A DNA stretch of 64,000 nucleotides from Pseudomonas citronellolis (GCF_900112375.1 NZ_FOLS01000004.1:1-64000), one strand, 5' to 3'. Numbered from the stretch's first letter, positions 9,355 through 21,008 are shown. The notes: a model not told the origin generated them from the letters alone. A program made the numbers and translations.

Positions 9355-9944
9355 TCAAGCTCGAACAACTGGTGCTGGCCAGTCACAACGCCGGCAAACT
9401 CAAGGAACTCCAGGCCATGCTGGGCGCCCACGTGAAAGTGCGCTCGATCGGCGAGTTCAGCGACGTGGAGCCGGAGGAAACCGGCCTGTCCTTCGTCGAG
9501 AACGCCATCCTCAAGGCGCGCAACGCCGCGCGCATCTCCGGGTTGCCGGCGCTGGCCGACGACTCGGGCCTGGCGGTGGACTACCTCGGCGGCGCGCCGG
9601 GCATCTACTCCGCGCGCTACGCCGACGGCAAGGGTGACGCGGCGAACAACGCCAAGTTGCTGGACGCCCTGCGCGAAGTGCCGGACGACCAGCGCGGCGC
9701 GCAGTTCGTCAGCGTGCTGGCCCTGGTGCGGCATGCCGACGACCCGCTGCCGATCCTCTGCGAAGGCATCTGGGAAGGCAGCATCCTCCACGGGGCCCGC
9801 GGCGAGCACGGCTTCGGCTACGATCCGCTGTTCTGGGTGCCGGAAAGCGGCTGCTCCAGCGCCGAACTGCCCCCCGAGCAGAAGAACCGCCTCAGCCACC
9901 GCGCCCGCGCCATGGCCCTGCTGAAACAGCGGTTGGGGTTATGA
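9351..9944 (+). CDS. rdgB: RdgB/HAM1 family dITP/XTP pyrophosphatase
   Basis: RdgB hydrolyses non-canonical purine nucleoside triphosphates (dITP, XTP) to the monophosphates, keeping deaminated bases out of DNA and RNA. The 197-residue sequence has the family N-terminus [14 protein letters not shown], the [20 protein letters not shown] active-site region and the C-terminal HGFGYDPLF and LSHRARA motifs. The start overlaps the preceding stop, and its own stop overlaps the possible hemW start (ATGA), indicating coupling. Confidence 0.97.
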   Translation: MIKLEQLVLASHNAGKLKELQAMLGAHVKVRSIGEFSDVEPEETGLSFVENAILKARNAARISGLPALADDSGLAVDYLGGAPGIYSARYADGKGDAANNAKLLDALREVPDDQRGAQFVSVLALVRHADDPLPILCEGIWEGSILHGARGEHGFGYDPLFWVPESGCSSAELPPEQKNRLSHRARAMALLKQRLGL

Positions 9945-11152
9945 AGGCGGCGGCAAGCCACAAGCCGCAAGCGACAAGTAAAAGCATGGACAGCTTGCAG
10001 CTTGAAGCTCGCCGCTTTCAGCTACCGCCGTTGGCGGCCTACATCCATATCCCCTGGTGCGTGCGCAAATGCCCGTACTGCGACTTCAACTCCCACGCCG
10101 CCGGCCCGGAGCTGCCCGAGGACGCCTACGTCCAGGCGCTGCTGGCCGACCTGGCGGCTGACCGGCAGCACGTCCACGGCCGCAGGCTGACCTCGATCTT
10201 CTTCGGCGGCGGCACGCCCAGCCTGTTCTCCGCCAGTGCCCTGGGGCGCATCCTCGAAGGCCTGGAGCGCGAAGTCGGTTTCGAAAACGACATCGAAATC
10301 ACCCTGGAGGCCAACCCCGGCACCTTCGAACAGGCCAAGTTCGCCGACTACCGGGCCCTGGGCATCAACCGTCTGTCCATCGGCGTGCAGAGCTTCCAGG
10401 CCGACAAGCTCAAGGCCCTGGGGCGCATCCACGATGGCGACGAGGCGGTGCGCGCGGCGGACATGGCGCGCCGCGCCGGCTTCGACAACTTCAATCTCGA
10501 CCTGATGCACGGCCTGCCCGACCAGAGCGTGGCCGACGCCCTGGCCGACCTGGAGCAGGCCATCGCCCTGGCCCCGACGCATTTGTCCTGGTACCAACTG
10601 ACCATGGAGCCGAACACGGTGTTCTGGAGCCAGCCGCCGGAACTGCCGGAAGACGACGCCCTCTGGGAAATCCAGGAAGCCGGCCAGGCCCGCCTGGCGC
10701 AAGCCGGCTACGTCCAGTACGAGACTTCGGCCTACGCCCGCGACGGCCTGCGCGCCCGGCACAACCTCAACTACTGGACCTTCGGCGACTTCCTCGGCAT
10801 CGGCGCCGGCGCCCACGCCAAGCTCAGCAGCCCCGAGGGCCGCATCCTGCGTACCTGGAAGACGCGCCTGCCGAAGGACTACCTGAACCCGGCCAAGGCC
10901 TTCCAGGCCGGCGAACGGGTGCTGGAAGCGGCCGACCTGCCCTTCGAATTCATGATGAACGCCCTGCGCCTGGTGGACGGCGTCCCGGCGGCACTGTTCG
11001 AGCAACGCACCGGCCTGCCCCTGCAAGCCATCGCCGAAGCCTGCCGCGAAGCCCGCGCCCAAGGCCTGCTGGCCGAGGACGACGAGCGCCTGCGGCCGAC
11101 CGAGCGCGGCCAGCTGTTCCTCAACGACCTGCTGCAGCAGTTCCTGCCCTGA
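9941..11152 (+). CDS. hemW: HemW, radical SAM haem chaperone
   Basis: HemW is a radical SAM protein that binds haem and is related to, but distinct from, coproporphyrinogen dehydrogenase HemN. The cluster motif CVRKCPYC followed by DFNSH is the HemW type. [21 protein letters not shown] and the C-terminal HemN-C region are present. From 9941 the product is 403 residues, somewhat long for the family. The first ~25 codons fall in a repeat-like palindromic segment, and an internal ATG at 9986 gives a 388-residue product. The exact start is therefore uncertain, although 9941 overlaps the rdgB stop in ATGA fashion. Confidence 0.93.
   Translation: MKAAASHKPQATSKSMDSLQLEARRFQLPPLAAYIHIPWCVRKCPYCDFNSHAAGPELPEDAYVQALLADLAADRQHVHGRRLTSIFFGGGTPSLFSASALGRILEGLEREVGFENDIEITLEANPGTFEQAKFADYRALGINRLSIGVQSFQADKLKALGRIHDGDEAVRAADMARRAGFDNFNLDLMHGLPDQSVADALADLEQAIALAPTHLSWYQLTMEPNTVFWSQPPELPEDDALWEIQEAGQARLAQAGYVQYETSAYARDGLRARHNLNYWTFGDFLGIGAGAHAKLSSPEGRILRTWKTRLPKDYLNPAKAFQAGERVLEAADLPFEFMMNALRLVDGVPAALFEQRTGLPLQAIAEACREARAQGLLAEDDERLRPTERGQLFLNDLLQQFLP
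9946..10019. repeat. palindromic repeat-like segment overlapping the hemW 5' end
   Basis: AAGCCGCAAGC (9962-9972) and GCTTGCAGCTT (9993-10003) form an imperfect inverted repeat with one mismatch. They are embedded in a caagc/gcttg-rich tract resembling a common pseudomonad intergenic repeat. It lies inside the predicted 5' coding end of hemW. Confidence 0.6.
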
Positions 11153-11166
11153 GGCCTGCGCGCGGC

Positions 11167-12006
11167 ATGCGAGCGACCATCGTCCTGGTGATCTACAAGC
11201 AGAAGCTCGGCGACTCGGAGAGCTTCCGCAGCCTCATGCAGAACCAGGCCCTGCTGGCCACCCATGACGTCAGCCTGGTCATCCACGACAACAGCCCGAC
11301 GCCCCAGGCGCTGCCGCCCGGCGAATACTCCATCGCCGTGAACTACAGGCACGACCCGAGCAACCCGGGCCTCGCCGCCGCCTACAACCTGGCGCTGCGC
11401 GACGCCTGCGAGCAAGGCCACGACTGGCTGCTGCTGCTCGACCAGGACACCCGACTGCCCGAGGCGTATTTCCACGAGCTGGCGGAGCGGGCGGATGACC
11501 TGGCCGCCGATTGCGTCTGCCTGGTGCCGCGGGTCAGCGATGGCCAGCGCCAGGTCTCGCCCATGGACAACAGCCGTGTCCGCGCCAGCGCGGAGGGCAT
11601 CGAGACCGGCTATCGCAGGCAGCAGATGACCGCGATCAACTCCGGCGCCTGCTGGCGCACCGCCTGGCTGGCCCGGATCGGCGGCTTCAATCCCGCCTTC
11701 CCGCTGGATTACCTGGACCACTGGGCCTTCCACCGCGCGCTGTCCGACGGCAAGCAGGTCTACGTCATGGCCGCGGGAATCCGCCAGAACCTCTCGATCA
11801 GCAACCGCAACCAGGTGTCCCGGGCCCGCTACGAAAGCATCTACGAGTCGGAGTACCGCTACTACAGCCAGTACCGCCCCGAGCTCTTCGCCAGCTACCG
11901 GCGCCACCTGCCGCTGCGCCTGATCAAGCAGCTTCTGCTGTTCCGCGACAAGAAACTGGCCTGGAAGACGTTGCAGCTGCTGCTGCGAAAAACGCCTGGC
12001 GGCTGA
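11167..12006 (+). CDS. glycosyltransferase family 2 (rhamnosyltransferase-like)
   Basis: A 279-residue GT-A-fold glycosyltransferase, predicted cytoplasmic. The family pattern is clear: N-terminal strand RATIVLVIYKQ, VIHDNSPTP, the NPGLAAAYNLAL nucleotide-binding segment, DxD-type metal motif LLLDQDTRLP near residue 95, and a C-terminal INSGACWR and LDYLDHWAFHRAL acceptor region. The overall pattern resembles rhamnosyltransferases. It begins 14 bp after hemW but has no other polysaccharide genes beside it, so its acceptor is unknown. Confidence 0.82.
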   Translation: MRATIVLVIYKQKLGDSESFRSLMQNQALLATHDVSLVIHDNSPTPQALPPGEYSIAVNYRHDPSNPGLAAAYNLALRDACEQGHDWLLLLDQDTRLPEAYFHELAERADDLAADCVCLVPRVSDGQRQVSPMDNSRVRASAEGIETGYRRQQMTAINSGACWRTAWLARIGGFNPAFPLDYLDHWAFHRALSDGKQVYVMAAGIRQNLSISNRNQVSRARYESIYESEYRYYSQYRPELFASYRRHLPLRLIKQLLLFRDKKLAWKTLQLLLRKTPGG

Positions 12007-12066
12007 ACCACCCACCCGTCGCTCGGGTAAACTCCCCCGTCGACCGCCCCCGACCAAGGAGCCTGC

Positions 12067-12390
12067 ATGGACTTCGCCCTCGACCTGATCGCCAGCGCCT
12101 CCCGCTGGAGCCGCAGCCACCTGTCCGATATCGCCCTGGCGATCATGGCCACCCTGCTGGTGCTGTTCGGCCCGGCGATCAACGCCTGGGTGCAGCAGCG
12201 CATCGGCAGCCTCAACTTCGTCTTCCGCACCCTGCTGTTCGTGCTCATCTGCGCCGTGGGCTACGGCCTGGCCATGGTCTTCGTCACCCCCTGGGTGGCC
12301 CACGGCCTGAACTACTTCAACAACTACACCCTGGCGCCGGTGCTGCTGTTGCTGTTCTTCATCATCGGCATGATCGCCGACCGCAGCTGA
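12067..12390 (+). CDS. DUF3392-type small membrane protein
   Basis: A 107-residue protein with three hydrophobic stretches, near residues 22-42, 52-76 and 88-103, and few charged residues between them. It is probably an inner-membrane protein with three helices. The pattern resembles the DUF3392 family conserved in gammaproteobacteria, whose function is unknown. An AAGGAG ribosome-binding sequence precedes the ATG at 12067. Confidence 0.75.
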   Translation: MDFALDLIASASRWSRSHLSDIALAIMATLLVLFGPAINAWVQQRIGSLNFVFRTLLFVLICAVGYGLAMVFVTPWVAHGLNYFNNYTLAPVLLLLFFIIGMIADRS

Positions 12391-12440
12391 CGGGCCTGCT
12401 AGTGTTTCCCCAGTAGCCAACGCGCAGCTGGGGAAACGCC

Positions 12441-12695
12441 ATGAAACCGATCAAGCACCTGTACCTGCACTTCATCGACGGCCAGCGCCTGGCGCTGCGC
12501 TTCCCGCAACAGAGCGAGGACCCGGTGGAAGTGGCGCAGGGCATCCGCAAACAGCTGGAGTCGCCCTGCCTGAGCATCGAGGTGGACGGCGACCTGCTGC
12601 TGATCCCGCGCAACAGCATCAAGTACCTGCAGATCACCCCGGCGCCGTTGAGCCTGCCGGACATCACCGTGGTCGGCGCGGAGCTGATCGACTGA
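12441..12695 (+). CDS. small conserved hypothetical protein
   Basis: An 84-residue protein, soluble by composition, with no signal peptide or membrane segment. It has alternating hydrophobic strands (KHLYLHFIDG, CLSIEVDGDLLLIP) and a helix between them. I do not recognise a named family. Coding-strand codon bias, a GGGGAAA ribosome-binding sequence and its position just after the preceding gene support it as real. The function is unknown. Confidence 0.65.
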   Translation: MKPIKHLYLHFIDGQRLALRFPQQSEDPVEVAQGIRKQLESPCLSIEVDGDLLLIPRNSIKYLQITPAPLSLPDITVVGAELID

Positions 12696-12728
12696 TTCCG
12701 CTCCTACAGGGGCAGGGGAAACACTGAC

Positions 12729-12799
12729 GTAGGATGGGTTGAGCGAAGCGATACCCATCACCGCGGCCGCATGGGTTTCGCAGGCTCAACCCATCCTAC
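12729..12799. repeat. dispersed palindrome, family B
   Basis: Outer arms GTAGGATGGGTTGAG and CTCAACCCATCCTAC bracket a core with gatacccatc and catgggttt. Other copies are at 38688-38759, 58951-59022 and, partially, 47187-47223. Confidence 0.85.
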
Positions 12800-12838
12800 G
12801 AAGAGCACCTCGGCGCAGTCGACACACCGCCGCCCCCC

Positions 12839-12905
12839 GTAGGAGCGGACCTTGTCCGCGATGCCGGCGGTTCCGGTGCGATTCGCGGATGAGATCCGCT
12901 CCTAC
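12839..12905. repeat. dispersed palindrome, family C
   Basis: Arms GTAGGAGCGGACCTTGTCC and gagatccgctcctac. It is related to the copies at 38781-38848 and 38948-39015. Confidence 0.85.
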
Positions 12906-12930
12906 GCCACGCCACCTACGCCATTCCATG

Positions 12931-12976
12931 CAGGAGCGCGCCCTGCGCGCGAATCGCGGGCAGGGCCCGCTCCTAC
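12931..12976. repeat. dispersed palindrome, family D
   Basis: A compact REP-like unit starting CAGGAGCGCGCCCTGCG and ending GGGCCCGCTCCTAC. It is nearly identical to 47371-47416. Confidence 0.85.
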
Positions 12977-12999
12977 ATTGCAGGCGAGCATGGCTTTTC

Positions 13000-13066
13000 G
13001 TAGGAGCGAGCTTGCTCGCGAATGAGTCCCACAGCGGAGTGTGTTCGCGAGCAAGCTCGCTCCTAC
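13000..13066. repeat. dispersed palindrome, family A
   Basis: GTAGGAGCGAGCTTGCTCGC is followed by a 20-25 bp spacer and the inverse arm ending GCTCGCTCCTAC. Full copies also occur at 47260-47326 and 59113-59179. Confidence 0.87.
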
Positions 13067-13118
13067 GAAGAGCACTACGGCGCGACCTATAAGACAGCGT
13101 GCAGGATGTTTCGGCCGC

Positions 13119-13838
13119 TCAGTCGACGCGCTGGAACTTCAGGTCCCAGACGCCATGGCCCAGGCGCTCGCCGCGGCGTTCAAACTTGGTCACAGGGCGC
13201 TCTTCCGGGCGCGGCACGTAGGTGTTGTCCGGGGACAGGTTGCGGTAGCCGGGCGCGGCGTTCATCACTTCCAGCATGTGCTCGGCGTACTGTTCCCAGT
13301 CGGTGGCCATGTGCAGGACACCACCGACCTTCAACTTGCTGCGCACCAGCTCCGCCCAGGCCGGCTGGACGATGCGGCGCTTGTGGTGGCGCGCCTTGTG
13401 CCAGGGGTCGGGGAAGAACAGCAGCACGCGGTCCAGGCTGGCGTCGGCCACGCAGTCGCGCAGCACTTCCAGGGCGTCGCAGCTGTAGACGCGGATGTTG
13501 GTGAGGTTCTGCGTCAACATGCCGTTGAGCAGCGCGCCCACGCCCGGGCGGTGCACTTCGACGCCGATGAAATCCTGGTCCGGCGCCGCGGCGGCCATTT
13601 CCAGGGTGGCCTGGCCCATGCCGAAGCCGATCTCGAAGGTGCGCGGGGCCTTGCGCCCGAACACCTGGTCGAAGTCGCGCGGGCCGTCGGCCAGTTCCAG
13701 GCCGAAGCGCGGCCAGCCCTGGTCGAGGCCGCGCTGCTGGCCTTCGGTCACGCGCCCGGCGCGCATCACGAAGCTCTTGATGGTGCGCATCGGCCGGTCG
13801 GTGGCCTGCTCGGCCTGGGGCTGCTGGGTATCGCTCAT
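13119..13838 (-). CDS. trmB: tRNA (guanine-N7-)-methyltransferase
   Basis: TrmB makes m7G46 in the variable loop of tRNAs using SAM. The 239-residue protein has the SAM-binding motif [14 protein letters not shown], the [11 protein letters not shown] segment, the hallmark [14 protein letters not shown] motif, and [10 protein letters not shown] near the C-terminus. It is the last gene of a leftward thiS-thiG-trmB group, the order I recall for pseudomonads. The gap from thiG is 90 bp. Confidence 0.97.
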   Translation of the reverse strand: MSDTQQPQAEQATDRPMRTIKSFVMRAGRVTEGQQRGLDQGWPRFGLELADGPRDFDQVFGRKAPRTFEIGFGMGQATLEMAAAAPDQDFIGVEVHRPGVGALLNGMLTQNLTNIRVYSCDALEVLRDCVADASLDRVLLFFPDPWHKARHHKRRIVQPAWAELVRSKLKVGGVLHMATDWEQYAEHMLEVMNAAPGYRNLSPDNTYVPRPEERPVTKFERRGERLGHGVWDLKFQRVD

Positions 13839-13928
13839 GTTCGGACCTTGGAAAAAACGGGGCAGTGAAAGTGACGACGGGCCGGCCCGCGCTTGGCGAA
13901 CCGGCCCGCTCGGGGCGCCGCGCCGGGA

Positions 13929-14735
13929 TCAGCCGATCAGGCCGCTCATCGGCGAGGAGGCGCTGGCGTACAGTTTGCGCGGCATGCGCCCGGCCAGGTA
14001 GGCCAGGCGACCGGCGACGATGGCGTGCTTCATGGCCTCGGCCATCATCACCGGGTTCTGCGCGTGGGCGATGGCGGTGTTCATCAGCACCGCCTCGCAG
14101 CCCAACTCCATGGCGATGGTGGCGTCGGAAGCGGTGCCCACGCCGGCGTCGACCAGCACGGGAACGGTGGCTTCCTCGAGGATGATGCGCAGGTTGTAGG
14201 GGTTGCAGATGCCCAGGCCGGAGCCGATCAGGCCGGCCAGCGGCATCACCGCGATGCAGCCCATCTCGGCCAGCTGGCGGGCGATGATCGGGTCGTCGCT
14301 GGTGTACACCATCACGTCGAAGCCGTCCTTGACCAGCACTTCGGCGGCCTTGAGGGTTTCCACGACGTTGGGGAACAGCGTCTTCTGGTCCGCCAGCACT
14401 TCCAGCTTGACCAGGTTGTGGCCGTCCAGCAGCTCGCGGGCCAGGCGGCAGGTGCGCACCGCTTCCACGGCGTCGTAGCAGCCGGCGGTGTTCGGCAGGA
14501 TGGTATAGCGGTCCGGCGGGATCACGTCGAGCAGGTTGGGCTCGTCGGGGTTCTGGCCGATGTTGGTGCGGCGCACCGCCACGGTGACGATCTGCGCGCC
14601 GGAGGCCTCGATGGCGCGGCGCGTCTCGTCGAGATCCTGGTACTTGCCGGTGCCGACCAGCAGGCGCGATTCATAGGTACGCCCGGCGAGGGTGAAAGGC
14701 TTGTCGACCGGCAGGGTGGAAGAGGCTTGGCTCAT
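13929..14735 (-). CDS. thiG: thiazole synthase ThiG
   Basis: ThiG is a TIM-barrel enzyme that forms the thiazole phosphate moiety of thiamin from deoxyxylulose phosphate, dehydroglycine and the ThiS thiocarboxylate. The start at 14735 (MSQASSTL), behind a GAGGAAAG ribosome-binding site, gives 268 residues; an upstream in-frame ATG at 14753 would add only six residues. The Schiff-base lysine lies in NLVKLEVL, preceded by [26 protein letters not shown] and [10 protein letters not shown] are typical of ThiG. It follows thiS by 57 bp. Confidence 0.97.
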   Translation of the reverse strand: MSQASSTLPVDKPFTLAGRTYESRLLVGTGKYQDLDETRRAIEASGAQIVTVAVRRTNIGQNPDEPNLLDVIPPDRYTILPNTAGCYDAVEAVRTCRLARELLDGHNLVKLEVLADQKTLFPNVVETLKAAEVLVKDGFDVMVYTSDDPIIARQLAEMGCIAVMPLAGLIGSGLGICNPYNLRIILEEATVPVLVDAGVGTASDATIAMELGCEAVLMNTAIAHAQNPVMMAEAMKHAIVAGRLAYLAGRMPRKLYASASSPMSGLIG

Positions 14736-14792
14736 CGGATCTTTCCTCAGCAAAAGCGGGTGGGGCGGGGCCTGAATCGGGGAAGCGACGAC

Positions 14793-14993
14793 CTAGCCGC
14801 CGCCGATGGCGTGCACCACCTCCACCTGGTCACCCTCCTTGAGGGCGGTGGCGGCGTGCTGGCTGCGCGGCACTATGTCCAGGTTCAGTTCGACCGCGAC
14901 GCGGCGCCCGCCCAGTTCCAGGCATTCGAGCAGGTGGGCCACGCTCTGGCCGTCGGGCAGCTCGTAGGGTTCGCCGTTCAACTGGATACGCAT
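14793..14993 (-). CDS. thiS: ThiS sulfur carrier protein
   Basis: A 66-residue ubiquitin-like sulfur carrier. Its C-terminal Gly-Gly (HAIGGG here) is adenylated and thiocarboxylated to donate sulfur for thiamin thiazole synthesis. The start MRIQLNGEPYELPDG and the ending match the family. It lies directly upstream of thiG. The 101 bp before it show no recognisable thi-box. Confidence 0.95.
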   Translation of the reverse strand: MRIQLNGEPYELPDGQSVAHLLECLELGGRRVAVELNLDIVPRSQHAATALKEGDQVEVVHAIGGG

Positions 14994-15094
14994 GGGCAGC
15001 ACCGTCGCGATTGGAGGGGGTGGGCATTCTAGCCCGAGAGCCGGCGATGACCAAGGCGCAAGCGGGGCATCGGCCGGCGATTCTGACGTCCGGG

Positions 15095-15469
15095 TCAGCC
15101 CGTCAGCTTCCAGGCCGCCAGGCCCAGGCACAGCCAGCCGGCGAGGAAGCAGACGCCGCCGATAGGGGTGATGGCGCCGAGCACTGGAGTGGAAGTCAGG
15201 GTCAGCAGGTAGAGGCTGCCGGAGAAGATCAGGATGCCGGCGACGAAGAACCCGCCGGCGATGCCCACCAGGCGGCCGCCCAGGTGCGCCGAGAGCAGCG
15301 CCACGCCGAACAGGGCCAGGGCATGGAGCATCTGGTAGTGCACGCCGGTCTGGAAGATCGCCAGGTAGTCGGAGCTCAGGCGGCTCTTCAGGCCGTGGGC
15401 GGCGAAGGCGCCGAGGGCCACGCCGGTGAAGCCGAAGAAGGCAGCGAACAGCAGGAAGGTACGCAACAT
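15095..15469 (-). CDS. DUF423 membrane protein
   Basis: A 124-residue integral membrane protein of the DUF423 (YgdD-like) family, with four hydrophobic segments. The family signature GVALGAFAAHGLKSRL at the N-terminus, the FQTGVHYQMLHALALF block and ITPIGGVCFLAGWLCL near the C-terminus are all present. The function is unknown. It is divergent from mtgA across about 65 bp. Confidence 0.9.
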   Translation of the reverse strand: MLRTFLLFAAFFGFTGVALGAFAAHGLKSRLSSDYLAIFQTGVHYQMLHALALFGVALLSAHLGGRLVGIAGGFFVAGILIFSGSLYLLTLTSTPVLGAITPIGGVCFLAGWLCLGLAAWKLTG

Positions 15470-15497
15470 GGGAAACTCCCCGATAGGTCAGGGCCGT

Positions 15498-15503
15498 TAT
15501 AAT
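15498..15503 (+). promoter_or_regulatory. candidate -10 element for mtgA
   Basis: A perfect TATAAT lies 32 bp before the preferred mtgA start. The expected -35 position shows no good match, so this is a candidate only. It overlaps an in-frame ATG at 15502, which argues against that codon being the start. Confidence 0.45.
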
Positions 15504-15534
15504 GACGCGCACTATCGCCCGGGCAAACCCTCGC

Positions 15535-16227
15535 ATGCGCACATTGTTCCGCCGCCTGATCAAGTTCCTCCTCTGGTTCGCCCTGGGCAGCGTGGCCGTG
15601 GTCGTCGTCCTGCGCTGGGTGCCGCCGCCGGGCAGCATGCTGATGGTCGAGCGCAAAGTGCAGTCCTGGTTCAACGGCCAGCCCATCGACCTGCAGCGCG
15701 ACTGGCGCAGCTGGGACTCGATTTCCGACAACCTCAAGGTGGCGGTCATCGCCGGCGAAGACCAGAAGTTCGCCGAGCACCATGGCTTCGACCTGCCGGC
15801 CATCGAGCAGGCCCTGGCCCACAACGGCCGTGGCAAGAGCCTCCGCGGCGCCAGCACCATCAGCCAGCAGACCGCCAAGAACCTGTTCCTCTGGTCCGGC
15901 CGCAGTTGGCTGCGCAAAGGCCTGGAAGCCTGGTTCACGGTGCTGCTGGAAACTCTCTGGCCGAAGCAGCGCATCCTCGAGGTCTACCTGAACAGCGCCG
16001 AGTGGGACGACGGCGTGTTCGGCGCCCAGGCCGCCGCGCGCCACCACTTCGGCGTCGACGCCAGCCGCCTGTCGGCGCAGCAGGCCGCGCAGCTCGCTGC
16101 GGTGCTGCCCAACCCGCGCCAGTGGAGCGCCGCGCGCCCCAGCGGCTACGTGCGCCAGCGCGCCGCCTGGATCCGCCAGCAGATGTGGCAGCTCGGCGGC
16201 CCCGACTACCTGGAACGCCTGCGCTGA
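15535..16227 (+). CDS. mtgA: monofunctional peptidoglycan glycosyltransferase MtgA
   Basis: MtgA polymerises lipid II into glycan strands without a transpeptidase domain. From the ATG at 15535 it has 230 residues, with one N-terminal membrane anchor and then the GT51 domain. Catalytic motifs are EDQKFAEHHGFD, RGASTISQQTAKN, RKGLEAWFT and KQRILEVYLNSAEW. An in-frame ATG at 15502 would add 11 residues but lies within a TATAAT box, so the later start is preferred. The gene stands alone, divergent from the DUF423 gene. Confidence 0.96.
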   Translation: MRTLFRRLIKFLLWFALGSVAVVVVLRWVPPPGSMLMVERKVQSWFNGQPIDLQRDWRSWDSISDNLKVAVIAGEDQKFAEHHGFDLPAIEQALAHNGRGKSLRGASTISQQTAKNLFLWSGRSWLRKGLEAWFTVLLETLWPKQRILEVYLNSAEWDDGVFGAQAAARHHFGVDASRLSAQQAAQLAAVLPNPRQWSAARPSGYVRQRAAWIRQQMWQLGGPDYLERLR

Positions 16228-16234
16228 GCCACGC

Positions 16235-16837
16235 TCAGTGCGCCAGGCTCTCCCGCGGCACCACCTGCAGCCAGACCAGCTCGCCATTGCGGTGCAGCAG
16301 CGTCAGGCCGCGCTCGGGATAGATCCAGGCCTCGCCGCCGTCGGTCTGCAAACGCAGGCGCGGCGGGCCGAAGCTGGCCACCAGGCGGCCGACGCTCAGC
16401 GTCTGGCTGGGCGCCAGCAGCACCGAGGCCACCGTCTGCCGGCGCAGTTGTTCCAGCATGGCGTCGCTAAGCGGCTGGTCGGGCGCCCCCGGCGCTATGC
16501 CCGTGGCCTTCTGCAGGCTGCTGCGCTCCTCGTCGCTCAGCACCAGCTCGGCCTCCATGCGCCAGGGCCCGTCGGGCGTGCCCAGGGTGCCGCGGTAGCT
16601 CAGTTGGGCGCCCTGCTGGTCGCGGGTCAGCCACAGCGCGCCCTCCTGCCAGCTGTGCAACTGGCCGAGGTCCAGGGTGCCGTCGGCCAGGGGGCCGAAC
16701 ACCTCGCGCTGCCAGTCCTCCAGCCAGGCCGGCGGCGGCAGCGGCGCCGTGGAGCGCGCCACCCACAGGCCGGCGGCGAAGGCCAGCAGGGCGAAGGCGA
16801 GGATCAGCAGGCCATGGGCCGGGCGTAGTCGGGGCAT
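16235..16837 (-). CDS. conserved hypothetical protein with N-terminal membrane anchor
   Basis: A 200-residue protein with one strongly hydrophobic segment near residues 9-26 and an extracytoplasmic remainder. No family is recognised. The start at 16837 is preferred because GGAGAT lies six bases upstream; an ATG at 16852 adds five residues. It is downstream of rpoH, behind that gene's terminator, and convergent with mtgA with only seven bases between stops. The function is unknown. Confidence 0.7.
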   Translation of the reverse strand: MPRLRPAHGLLILAFALLAFAAGLWVARSTAPLPPPAWLEDWQREVFGPLADGTLDLGQLHSWQEGALWLTRDQQGAQLSYRGTLGTPDGPWRMEAELVLSDEERSSLQKATGIAPGAPDQPLSDAMLEQLRRQTVASVLLAPSQTLSVGRLVASFGPPRLRLQTDGGEAWIYPERGLTLLHRNGELVWLQVVPRESLAH

Positions 16838-16862
16838 CGGATCTCCGGGCATTCGCGGGCAG

Positions 16863-16890
16863 AAAAAAACCGCACCCCGAGGGGTGCGGT
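16863..16890 (-). terminator. intrinsic terminator of rpoH
   Basis: On the minus strand, ACCGCACCCC and GGGGTGCGGT form a perfect 10-bp stem with a two-base loop, followed by seven Ts. It sits 27 bp after the rpoH stop. Confidence 0.93.
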
Positions 16891-16916
16891 CTTCAGTCTA
16901 GCGGTGCAGCGGGCGC

Positions 16917-17771
<855 letters not shown>

Positions 17772-17800
17772 GCGAATCCTCCGATTCACGAAACTCGCGC

Positions 17801-17828
17801 AGTGTAGCACTGAGCGATCTGACTGCAA
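17801..17828 (-). promoter_or_regulatory. sigma-70-type promoter of rpoH
   Basis: On the minus strand, TTGCAG (17828-17823) and TACACT (17806-17801) are separated by 16 bp. The -10 lies 29 bp before the rpoH ATG. Confidence 0.65.
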
Positions 17829-17884
17829 GCGGGTGTAAAAGTTCCTTTACAGCCTTGAAGAAAACCGGGTAAATCAGTCGTTTG

Positions 17885-18892
17885 TCAGCGCGGCGCCAGC
17901 TCCCGCAGGTGCCGCGCCACGGCCAGCCAGGCGCCGATCCAGCCCAGCAGCACCGCGCCTATGGTCAGCGACAGGCCGTCGTTCAAGGGCACGCCGGCCA
18001 GGGTGAAATCGCTGCCGTAGAGGCCGGCCAGGTTGACCACCGAGGCGTTCAGCCAGTTCAGCCCGAACTCCAGCAGGGCCCAGGACAGGATGCCGGCGCC
18101 CAGGCCGTAGAGCGCGCCCATATAAAGGAAGGGCCGACGCACGTAGCCGTCGGTCCCGCCGACCAGCTTGATCACTTCGATTTCGTTACGGCGGTTTTCG
18201 ATGTGCAGACGAATGGTATTGCCGATCACCAACAGCAGGGTCAGCACCAGCACCACGGTCAGGCCGAAGACGAAGCGGTCGCCCAGCTTGAGGATCGCCG
18301 ACAGCCGCTCGACCCACACCAGGTCCAGCTGCGCCTGTTGTACCCCGGGCAGCTCGGCCAGGCGTTGACGCAAGGCATCGAGCTGGTTGCGGTCGACCTG
18401 CTTGGGCGTCACCGAGATCACCGCCGGCAGCGGGTTCTCCGGCAGCTCCTTGAGCGCCTCGCCCAGGCCGGACTGTTCCTGCAGCTCCTTGAGCGCGTCC
18501 TCGCGGCTGATCAGCTGCGCCTCGATCACGTCGGGCATGCGCTCGATCTGTTCGCGCAGGTCCTGGCCCTGGCTCTCGCTGGTCTTCAGGTCCAGGTACA
18601 GGGAAATCTGCGCCGCGCGCTGCCAGGAGCCGCCCAGGCGCTCGACGTTGCCCAGCAGCAGCGACAGGCCCATGGGCAGGCTCAGGGTGATGCCCATCAC
18701 CAGGCAGGTGAAGAAGCTGCCGAAGGGGTGGCCGAACATCCGCTTGAGGCTGTCCACCAGGCTCGCACGATGGCTTTCGCCGTAGGCACTGAACAGCTGG
18801 CCCCAGTCGGTGGATTCCTTCTCCACGCGCTCGCGGCTCTTCTTCGGCTGCGTGCCCTCTTCCGGAGCGTGCGGCAGTTGCTGATCGCTCAT
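17885..18892 (-). CDS. ftsX: cell-division protein FtsX
   Basis: FtsX is the membrane subunit of the FtsEX complex, which couples the divisome to periplasmic peptidoglycan hydrolases through EnvC-like activators. The 335-residue protein has a cytoplasmic N-terminus, a first membrane helix near residues 60-80, a periplasmic loop of about 100 residues, then three more helices, with [20 protein letters not shown] after the second. Its ATG shares a base with the ftsE stop (TGATG), so it is translationally coupled to ftsE. Confidence 0.96.
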   Translation of the reverse strand: MSDQQLPHAPEEGTQPKKSRERVEKESTDWGQLFSAYGESHRASLVDSLKRMFGHPFGSFFTCLVMGITLSLPMGLSLLLGNVERLGGSWQRAAQISLYLDLKTSESQGQDLREQIERMPDVIEAQLISREDALKELQEQSGLGEALKELPENPLPAVISVTPKQVDRNQLDALRQRLAELPGVQQAQLDLVWVERLSAILKLGDRFVFGLTVVLVLTLLLVIGNTIRLHIENRRNEIEVIKLVGGTDGYVRRPFLYMGALYGLGAGILSWALLEFGLNWLNASVVNLAGLYGSDFTLAGVPLNDGLSLTIGAVLLGWIGAWLAVARHLRELAPR

Positions 18893-19559
18893 CAGGCCTC
18901 CTCCTCGCGGTCCGCGATGATCCGCCCGCGCTGCAGGGTGATCATCCGATGGCGCATGCGCGCGATCAGCGCCAGGTCGTGGCTGGCGATCAGCACGGTG
19001 GTGCCGAGGCGGTTGATGTCTTCGAACACGCCCATGATCTCCGAGGCCAGGCGCGGGTCGAGGTTGCCGGTGGGTTCGTCGGCGAGCAGCAGGGCCGGGC
19101 GATGCACCACCGCGCGGGCGATGCCGACGCGCTGCTGCTGGCCGGTGGAGAGGTCGGACGGCAGGTCCTCGGCCTTTTCCTTGAGGCTCACGCGGTCGAG
19201 CGCCGCTTCCACCCGCTGGGCGATCTCCGCCTTGGGCAGGCCGAGGATCTGCAGCGGCAGGGCGACGTTGTCGAACACCGTGCGGTCGTTGAGCAGTTGG
19301 TGGTTCTGGAACACCACGCCGATCTGCCGGCGCAGGAAGGGAATCTGCGCGGTGGTGATGCGCGCCAGGTCCTGGCCGCCGAGCAGCAGCTTGCCGGAGG
19401 TCGGCCGCTCCATCGCCAGGATCAGCCGCAGCAGGGTGCTCTTGCCGGCGCCGGAGTGGCCGGTGACGAAGAGAATCTCGCCGCGGTGGATGCGGAACGA
19501 GGCGTCATGCAGGCCGACGTGGCCGTTGGGATAGCGTTTGCCGACCTGCTCGAAGCGGA

Positions 19560-19563
<4 letters not shown>
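18892..19563 (-). CDS. ftsE: cell-division ATP-binding protein FtsE
   Basis: FtsE is the ABC-type ATPase of FtsEX. The 223-residue protein has Walker [10 protein letters not shown] at residues 35-43, a Q-loop after VVFQNH, the signature [14 protein letters not shown] (S-T-G rather than S-G-G, as usual in FtsE) and Walker [13 protein letters not shown]. The start overlaps the ftsY stop by four bases, and its own stop overlaps ftsX. Confidence 0.97.

Positions 19564-21008
<1,445 letters not shown>

Larger units (their letters stand above)
12696..13118. other. repeat-filled intergenic region
   Basis: 423 bp between convergent genes with no credible coding sequence. It is almost entirely four dispersed palindromic elements, listed individually. 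The last 50 bp before the trmB stop show nothing recognisable. Confidence 0.85.

Noticed and set aside
14994-15094. Thiamin riboswitch upstream of thiS
   Set aside because: The 101 bp lack the conserved thi-box sequences on the minus strand.
15502-15534. Earlier start for mtgA at 15502
   Set aside because: That ATG lies inside a TATAAT box and adds residues with no family similarity; the start at 15535 gives the usual membrane anchor.
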